NCBI RefSeq assembly: GCF_014650435.1
Contig: NZ_BMUY01000013.1
Span: 186,001-250,000, forward strand
Source: Streptomyces tendae
GTDB taxonomy: Bacteria; Actinomycetota; Actinomycetes; Streptomycetales; Streptomycetaceae
Direction of reading: 5' to 3'
DNA: 64,000 nt
Part shown: piece by piece, positions 59,051 through 64,000 of the stretch
How positions within the stretch are numbered: the first letter of the stretch is position 1
Layout: every line of letters starts with the position of its first letter
Notes under the pieces: model-generated
Database searches by the model: none
Seen by the model: the letters and a program-made list of their open reading frames with translations, nothing else
Told to the model about the DNA's origin: nothing
Position numbers and translations under genes: made by a program

Positions 59051-60688
59051 TCAGTGGTGGCCGTGGCCGCTCGTGATCTCCTTGTACTCCTCGACGGTCG
59101 GCTTCGGAATCTGCGACTCCTCGCCGTAGTACGACTCGCTGAGCTTGGCACGGAGCTTCTGCGTGCCGCTCACCTTGCGCTCGACGCCGTTCTCGTCGAC
59201 CGTCGGGCCGATCTCGGCCGGCTTGTACTGCTCGTGCGCCGTGAGCGTGTGCAGCTGCTCCTGGCTGAGCGGCTCGTGCACCTCGATGAACTCACCGTGC
59301 GGCAGGCGCTTGATGATGCCGGACTCGCGTCCGTGCAGCACCTTGTCCTTGTCGCGGCGCTGGAGGCCGAGGCAGATCCGCTTGGTGGCGATGAAGGCGA
59401 CGACCGGGCCGACGAAGAACGCGATGCGGACGAACCAGGTGATCGCGTTGATCGACAGGTGGAAGTGGGTGGCCCACAGGTCGTTGCCGCCACCGATCAG
59501 CAGCACGAAGTAGACGGTCAGCCAGGCGACACCGAAGGCCGTACGGGTCGGGGCGTTGCGCGGGCGGTCCAGGATGTGGTGCTCGCGCTTGTCGCCGGTG
59601 ACCCAGGACTCGATGAACGGGTAGACCGCGATCGCCGCCAGGACCAGCGGGAAGATCAGCAGCGGCACGAACACGCCCAGGACGAGTGTGTGGCCCCAGA
59701 AGTTGATCTCCCAGCCAGGCATCACCCGGATCAGGCCCTCGGAGAAGCCCATGTACCAGTCGGGCTGGGCGCCGGTGGAGACCTGGTCGGGCCGGTAGGG
59801 CCCGATGGCCCAGATCGGGTTGATCGTGGCGATGGCCGACACGACGGAGATCACACCGAAGACCAGGAAGAAGAAGCCGCCGGCCTTCGCCGTGTACACC
59901 GGCAGCAGCGGCATGCCGACGACGTTCTTGTTGGTCTTGCCGGGACCCGCGAACTGCGTGTGCTTGTGGTAGAAGACCAGGATCAGGTGGCCCACCAGCA
60001 GCCCGAGCATGATGCCCGGCAGCAGCAGGATGTGGATCGAGTAGAACCGGGACACGAAGTCGTGGCCGGGGAACTCGCCGCCGAACAGGAAGAACGAGAT
60101 GTACGTGCCGACGATCGGCACGGACAGGATCGCGCCCTCCATGAAGCGGATACCGGTGCCCGAGAGCAGGTCGTCCGGGAGCGAGTAACCGGTGAAGCCG
60201 GTGAACATGCCGAGGACGAGCAGCAGGAAGCCGAACAGCCAGTTGACCTCGCGCGGCTTGCGGAACGCGCCGGTGAAGAAGACGCGCATCATGTGCACGA
60301 ACATGCCGGCCAGGAAGATCAGCGCGGCCCAGTGGTGGATCTGCCGGATCAGCAGACCGCCGCGGACGTCGAAGCTGATGTCCAGAGTGGAGGCGTACGC
60401 CTCACTCATCATCTGGCCCTGCAGCGGCACGTACGAGCCGTGGTACTCGACCTCGGCCATCGACGGGTGGAAGAACAGCGTCAGGTACACACCCGTGAGG
60501 ATGATGATGATGAAGCTGTAGAGGCAGACCTCACCCAGCATGAACGACCAGTGGTCGGGGAAGATCTTGCGCATGTTGGCCTTGGCCAGGGAGTAGATTC
60601 CCAGCCGGCCGTCGGCCCAGTCGGCGACGCGCTCGCCGGCCGGTGCCTTCCCGCGCGAGCGGGACGGTTCGTTTGCTGCAGTACTCAT
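59051..60688 (-). CDS. qcrB: Cytochrome bc1 complex cytochrome b subunit QcrB
   Basis: A 545-residue integral membrane protein with eight to nine helices. RQIHHWAALIFLAGMFVHMMR and YSIHILLLPGIMLGLLVGHLIL carry the paired haem-ligating histidines. GYSLPDDLLSGTG and NPIWAIGPYRPDQVS correspond to quinone-site regions. The long hydrophilic C-terminal tail is characteristic of the actinobacterial subunit that joins bc1 to the aa3 oxidase. The start ATG overlaps the qcrA stop (ATGA). It oxidises menaquinol. Confidence 0.96.
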   Translation of the reverse strand: MSTAANEPSRSRGKAPAGERVADWADGRLGIYSLAKANMRKIFPDHWSFMLGEVCLYSFIIIILTGVYLTLFFHPSMAEVEYHGSYVPLQGQMMSEAYASTLDISFDVRGGLLIRQIHHWAALIFLAGMFVHMMRVFFTGAFRKPREVNWLFGFLLLVLGMFTGFTGYSLPDDLLSGTGIRFMEGAILSVPIVGTYISFFLFGGEFPGHDFVSRFYSIHILLLPGIMLGLLVGHLILVFYHKHTQFAGPGKTNKNVVGMPLLPVYTAKAGGFFFLVFGVISVVSAIATINPIWAIGPYRPDQVSTGAQPDWYMGFSEGLIRVMPGWEINFWGHTLVLGVFVPLLIFPLVLAAIAVYPFIESWVTGDKREHHILDRPRNAPTRTAFGVAWLTVYFVLLIGGGNDLWATHFHLSINAITWFVRIAFFVGPVVAFIATKRICLGLQRRDKDKVLHGRESGIIKRLPHGEFIEVHEPLSQEQLHTLTAHEQYKPAEIGPTVDENGVERKVSGTQKLRAKLSESYYGEESQIPKPTVEEYKEITSGHGHH

Positions 60689-61746
60689 CCGCGCTCCCAG
60701 TAAGCAGGACCGACGGGCTCCTCGAAGTCGCCGAGCGCTTCGAGGTAACCCTCGTCGTTCACGCCGATGCGCAGCTGCGGCAGGGCGTGACCGGCGGGAC
60801 CGAAGATGACCCGGGCACCGTCGGCAAGGTCGAAGGTGGACTGGTGGCAGGGGCAGAGCGCGTGGTGCGTCTGCTGCTCGTACAGGGAGATCGGGCAACC
60901 GACGTGGGTGCAGATCTTCGAGTACGCCACGATGCCCTCGTGCGACCACTCGAGCTCGCGCTTGTCCTTGATGGAGTCCGGCTCCAGCCGGATGATCATC
61001 AGGGCGGCCTTGGCGATCTCGTTCTGGAAGTCCTCGTCGTGCTCCTCCAGGCCCTCGGGCATGGCGAAGGTGAGCGAGCCCACCGCGACGTCGGAGGGAC
61101 GCAGCGGCTCGTTGGTGTTCATGTTGACGAGGAGCTTGCCCTTGGACCACAGGGTGTGGCGGAGCTTGGTCCCGGGCAGCGGACCGAGGTCGCGCAGCAG
61201 GACGACGCCGGAGAGCGGCACCAGGGTGAGCGCGCCCAGCATCGTGTTGCGGATCAGCTTGCGGCGCCCGATCACGGACTCCTTGGCGCCCTGCTTGAAG
61301 TCCGCGTGGACCTTGGCACGGACCTCGGGGGACGCCTCGATCGGGTGACGCTCGTCGGCGACCTCCTCGTCGGACATCAGGGTGCGGGCCCAGTGGACCG
61401 CGCCGGCGCCGATGGCGAACAGCGCGACGCCGAGCGTCATGCCGAGCGCGAAGTTCAGCGCACTGATGTGACCGAGCGGGAAGATGTAGACCGACTTGTC
61501 GACGTCGATCGCCACGAAGGCGGCGATGAAGGCGACGGTGGCCAGCATCGACAGCGTGAACAGCAGGGCGACCGTGCGCTCGGACCGCTTGGCGGCCCGC
61601 TCGTCGACGTCCTGGATCCGCGGCTCGTGGGGCGGCAGACCCGGGTCGGCGAACGGGTTGGTCTCGTCCGCGGGCCGGGCGGCGGCGCCGTGCGGCCGGT
61701 CCTGCTCTGCCGGCAGCTTCTCTTCTGGAATGTCTTGGCTACTCAT
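60685..61746 (-). CDS. qcrA: Cytochrome bc1 complex Rieske iron-sulfur subunit QcrA
   Basis: A 353-residue subunit with three N-terminal helices (about 58-80, 92-118, 168-190), the actinobacterial form, rather than the single helix of mitochondria. The Rieske domain has CTHVGCPIS and CPCHQSTFD, supplying the two Cys and two His ligands. It is linked to both neighbours by ATGA overlaps at 60685-60688 and 61743-61746. Confidence 0.96.
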   Translation of the reverse strand: MSSQDIPEEKLPAEQDRPHGAAARPADETNPFADPGLPPHEPRIQDVDERAAKRSERTVALLFTLSMLATVAFIAAFVAIDVDKSVYIFPLGHISALNFALGMTLGVALFAIGAGAVHWARTLMSDEEVADERHPIEASPEVRAKVHADFKQGAKESVIGRRKLIRNTMLGALTLVPLSGVVLLRDLGPLPGTKLRHTLWSKGKLLVNMNTNEPLRPSDVAVGSLTFAMPEGLEEHDEDFQNEIAKAALMIIRLEPDSIKDKRELEWSHEGIVAYSKICTHVGCPISLYEQQTHHALCPCHQSTFDLADGARVIFGPAGHALPQLRIGVNDEGYLEALGDFEEPVGPAYWERG

Positions 61747-62552
61747 GACTTCTTGGCCTTTGCGGTCCGAGCGGCGACCCAGACGGCGACGGCGATCAGC
61801 GCGCCCAGTCCGAACACCCAGGCGAACAGACCCTCACTGACCGGGCCGAGTCCGCCGAGGCTGAGACCACCGGGGCTCTCGGTGTCGTCACCGTTGACCG
61901 CGTCCAGGTAGGCGATGATGTCCTTCTTGTTCTGCTCCGACAGCGTGGTGTCGGGGAAGGAGGGCATGTTCTGCGGGCCGGTCTGCATGGCCTCGTAGAT
62001 GTGCTTCGGGTCGACACCCTCGAGGCTCGGCGCGTACTTGCCGTGCGTCAGGGCGCCGCCCTTGCCGGTGAAGTTGTGGCACTGCGCGCAGTTGGTGCGG
62101 AACAGCTCACCACCCTTGGCGATGTCCGCGCCCTCGGGGCCGTACTTCTCCTCCGAGGGGATGGCCGGACCGGCACCCAGCGAGGCGATGTAGGCCGCGA
62201 GCTGGTCGATCTCCGCCTGGGAGTAGATGACCTTCTTCTTCGGGACCTGCGCGCCGGGCTGCTGGGCCGGCATACGGCCGGTGCCCACCTGGAAGTCGAC
62301 GGCCGCGGCGCCTACGCCGACCAGGCTCGGACCGTCGCTGGTGCCCTGCCCTCCGGTGCCGTGGCAACTGGCACAGCCGACGGCGTAGAGCTTCTTGCCT
62401 TCGTCGATGGCGAGGGACTGGGCGGATTCATCGGCCTGCGCCTTGCTCGCGGGTGCGAACGCGGCGTACAGCCCCCCTGTGCATGCCAGCGCGAGGAGTA
62501 GGACGACGAGGGCCGCCAGCGGATGGCGTCGTCGTGCGGAGAGCTTTTTCAC
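61743..62552 (-). CDS. qcrC: Dihaem cytochrome c subunit QcrC
   Basis: A 269-residue membrane-anchored protein with an N-terminal signal-anchor (LAALVVLLLALACTGGLYAA), two class I cytochrome c domains with C60-ASCH (60-64) and C155-AQCH (155-159), and a C-terminal helix (LFAWVFGLGALIAVAVWVA). The two haems replace a mobile cytochrome c and pass electrons to the aa3 oxidase. It overlaps qcrA by ATGA. Confidence 0.96.
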   Translation of the reverse strand: MKKLSARRRHPLAALVVLLLALACTGGLYAAFAPASKAQADESAQSLAIDEGKKLYAVGCASCHGTGGQGTSDGPSLVGVGAAAVDFQVGTGRMPAQQPGAQVPKKKVIYSQAEIDQLAAYIASLGAGPAIPSEEKYGPEGADIAKGGELFRTNCAQCHNFTGKGGALTHGKYAPSLEGVDPKHIYEAMQTGPQNMPSFPDTTLSEQNKKDIIAYLDAVNGDDTESPGGLSLGGLGPVSEGLFAWVFGLGALIAVAVWVAARTAKAKKS

Positions 62553-62617
62553 GGATTACCCCGGTGTCAGGATCTTCTGCGTCGATGCTTCTGGTATTGC
62601 GCGGGTGCGTGCCGCGA

Positions 62618-63238
62618 CTACTTGATCAGGTAGATCGTGGCGAACAGGCCGATCCAGACCACATCGACGAAGTGCCAGTAGTAGGACACGACGATGGCGG
62701 CGGTCGCCTGCTCGTGGGTGAACCTCCGGGCCGCGTAGGTGCGGCCGAGGACCAGCAGGAAGGCGATCAGTCCGCCCGTCACGTGCAGTCCGTGGAAGCC
62801 GGTGGTCAGGTAGAACGCCGAGCCGTACGGGTCGGACGAGAGCGAGATGCCCTCGTGCTTGACCAGCTCGGTGTACTCGAACACCTGACCGCCGATGAAG
62901 ATCGCACCCATCACGAAGGTGACGATGAACCACATCCGGAGCTTCTTCACGTCACCGCGCTCGGCCGCGAACACGCCGAGCTGGCAGGTGAGGGAGGAGA
63001 GCACCAGGATCGTGGTGTTCGTCGCGGAGAACGGGATGTTCAGCGCGTCGGCCTTCTCGGACCAGAAGTCCGGGCCGGTCACCGATCGCAGGGTGAAGTA
63101 CATCGCGAAGAGGGCCGCGAAGAACATCAGCTCGGAACTCAACCAGATGATGGTTCCGACGCTGGTGAGGTTCGGCCGGTTGACCGACGGGTGCGCGTGC
63201 CCGGTTTCTACTGTCGTTGCTGTCGCCACGACCGACAT
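62618..63238 (-). CDS. ctaE: Cytochrome c oxidase subunit III
   Basis: A 206-residue subunit with five helices: [72 protein letters not shown] (GFHGLHV is the family signature) and [18 protein letters not shown]. It starts the qcr cluster, 65 bases before qcrC. The annotated ATG at 63238 lies inside a 21-base palindrome and has no ribosome site; a leaderless message is possible. Confidence 0.94.
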
Positions 63239-63249
63239 TATGTCGGTCG
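63229..63249. promoter_or_regulatory. Perfect palindrome spanning the ctaE start codon
   Basis: CGACCGACAT-T-ATGTCGGTCG: ten-base arms around one base, covering the ctaE ATG (63238-63236). It could be an operator or an RNA hairpin hiding the start. Confidence 0.5.
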
Positions 63250-63436
63250 CTTATCCCGCCCTCACCCCGGGGGGTGCCGTTCGGTGTGTTCCCCCTGCTT
63301 GTACGGCCCGGATGGCCCATCGAACGGCCCGTCGAAGCCCTGTCCGAACCAGTGCTGACGGGACGTTCGAGGGAGTAGCATCCGCCCCAACGGGCTACGA
63401 CAGCCTTCACCGGTCTCACCGCGTATCGGAGGAAGC

Positions 63437-63838
63437 ATGCAGGCGACCGCCACGGTGCTGGTCTACAGCGACGACTCCAACACCCGCGAACAGGTGCGGC
63501 TCGCGACCGGCCGCCGGCCGGCTCCGGACGTGCCCGTGGTCGAGTTCGTGGAGTGCGCCACCCCGGCCGCCGTGCTCAAGGAGCTGGACAAGGGCGGGAT
63601 CGACGTCTGCGTGCTGGACGGCGAGGCCGTGCCCATGGGCGGCATGGGCATGTGCCGCCAGATCAAGGACGAGGTCTTCCAGTGCCCGCCGGTGCTGCTG
63701 CTCATCGCTCGGCCGCAGGACGCGTGGCTGGCGACCTGGAGCCGGGCGGAGGCGGCGGTGACGTCGCCGGTGGAGCCGGTCGAGTTCGCGGGTGCGTTGG
63801 CTTCGCTGCTGCGGGAGAAGAGGCTGCAGGGGGTTTAG
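63437..63838 (+). CDS. Receiver-like protein without DNA-binding domain
   Basis: A 133-residue single-domain protein resembling a CheY fold: TVLVYSDDSNTREQVR (acidic pocket position), IDVCVLDGEAVPMGGMGMCRQI (phospho-Asp position, VLDG) and PPVLLLIARPQDAWLATW. The usual Lys near the end is replaced by VTSPVEP, so normal phosphorylation is doubtful. The ATG at 63437 follows CGGAGGAAGC. It is divergent from ctaE. Function is unknown. Confidence 0.75.
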   Translation: MQATATVLVYSDDSNTREQVRLATGRRPAPDVPVVEFVECATPAAVLKELDKGGIDVCVLDGEAVPMGGMGMCRQIKDEVFQCPPVLLLIARPQDAWLATWSRAEAAVTSPVEPVEFAGALASLLREKRLQGV

Positions 63839-63888
63839 GACGCCTTCTGGCTCGGGGGTGCGGGTCGCATGGGCGGGTGCGGCGCCGT

Positions 63889-63943
63889 TGCGGCTGGTCG
63901 CGCCCACGCGGCGGAGCCGCATGTCGACTCAGCCCCGCGCCCC
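63889..63943 (+). repeat. Dispersed intergenic repeat, family B, long copy
   Basis: It begins GTTGCGGCTGGTCGCG and ends CAGCCCCGCGCCCCT, with GCGGCGGAGCCGC in between, the mirror of the copy at 50795-50857. It is downstream of the receiver-like gene; the last 55 bases of the window show nothing further. Confidence 0.75.
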
Positions 63944-64000
63944 TGGCGGCGCTGCCCCGGACGGCGTCTTCATGCGCTCTCCGGTCGCAGGCGGGCCTGG

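Overview
The window is typical high-GC actinomycete chromosome, very probably Streptomyces. Genes are dense, GTG and TTG starts are common, and ATGA/GTGA stop-start overlaps are frequent. The order thiO-thiS-thiG, PASTA kinase, bfr-bfd, class II DAHP synthase, trpE(G), 6-phosphofructokinase, glkA, tandem NlpC/P60 proteins, trpD, qcrCAB-ctaE matches, from memory, the S. coelicolor SCO2104-SCO2152 interval. No tRNA, rRNA, CRISPR array, transposase or integrase gene was seen.

Layout. 1-4.5 kb: a small Rv2175c-like DNA-binding protein, a ferredoxin-reductase-like flavoprotein, then a TPP riboswitch driving thiO-thiS-thiG. 4.7-6.6 kb: a PknB-type kinase with four PASTA repeats. 6.8-18.3 kb: an accessory island, the most unusual part. 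It has a plus-strand operon (trypsin-VMAP protease, MoxR AAA+ ATPase, 1479-residue vWA/NB-ARC/TPR protein). Facing it is a minus-strand RiPP operon (FxSxx-type precursor, FxsB radical SAM maturase, HExxH peptide hydroxylase) plus a trypsin-co-occurring Trypco1 protein. 18.4-33 kb: endonuclease IV, a sulfite-oxidase-like enzyme, bacterioferritin and Bfd with an iron box, class II DAHP synthase, a secreted amidase, an attenuated trpE-G fusion, a D-2-hydroxyacid dehydrogenase, a phosphofructokinase, a NarL-type two-component pair, a PlsC-like acyltransferase and an esterase. 34-50 kb: glucokinase with its SCO2127-like neighbour, an ArsA-like ATPase, a SRPBCC protein, a phosphoesterase, acyl-CoA ligase, a PimB-like glycosyltransferase, a GT87-like membrane protein, a lipoprotein metalloprotease, two NlpC/P60 endopeptidases, a NYN protein, a rhomboid protease and an AsnC-like protein. 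50.9-56.1 kb: an OmpR/HK two-component system with a transporter-glycerate kinase operon sharing a palindromic motif. 56-64 kb: a class V aminotransferase behind a SAM-IV riboswitch, trpD, the cytochrome bc1-aa3 branch (qcrCAB, ctaE) and a receiver-like protein.

How parts fit. Several units are controlled by RNA or visible operators: thiamine by a TPP riboswitch, tryptophan by a Trp-Trp-Trp leader peptide and attenuator, a PLP enzyme by SAM-IV, and bfd by an IdeR/DmdR box. Aromatic biosynthesis genes (DAHP synthase, trpEG, trpD) and carbon-flow genes (PFK, GlkA, SCO2127-like) are scattered but co-located. The island combines a protease/ATPase/STAND conflict-type module with maturation of a cyclophane peptide. 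Its precursor ends in YTSWQASA rather than canonical FxSxx. Two families of intergenic repeats typical of Streptomyces recur through the window.
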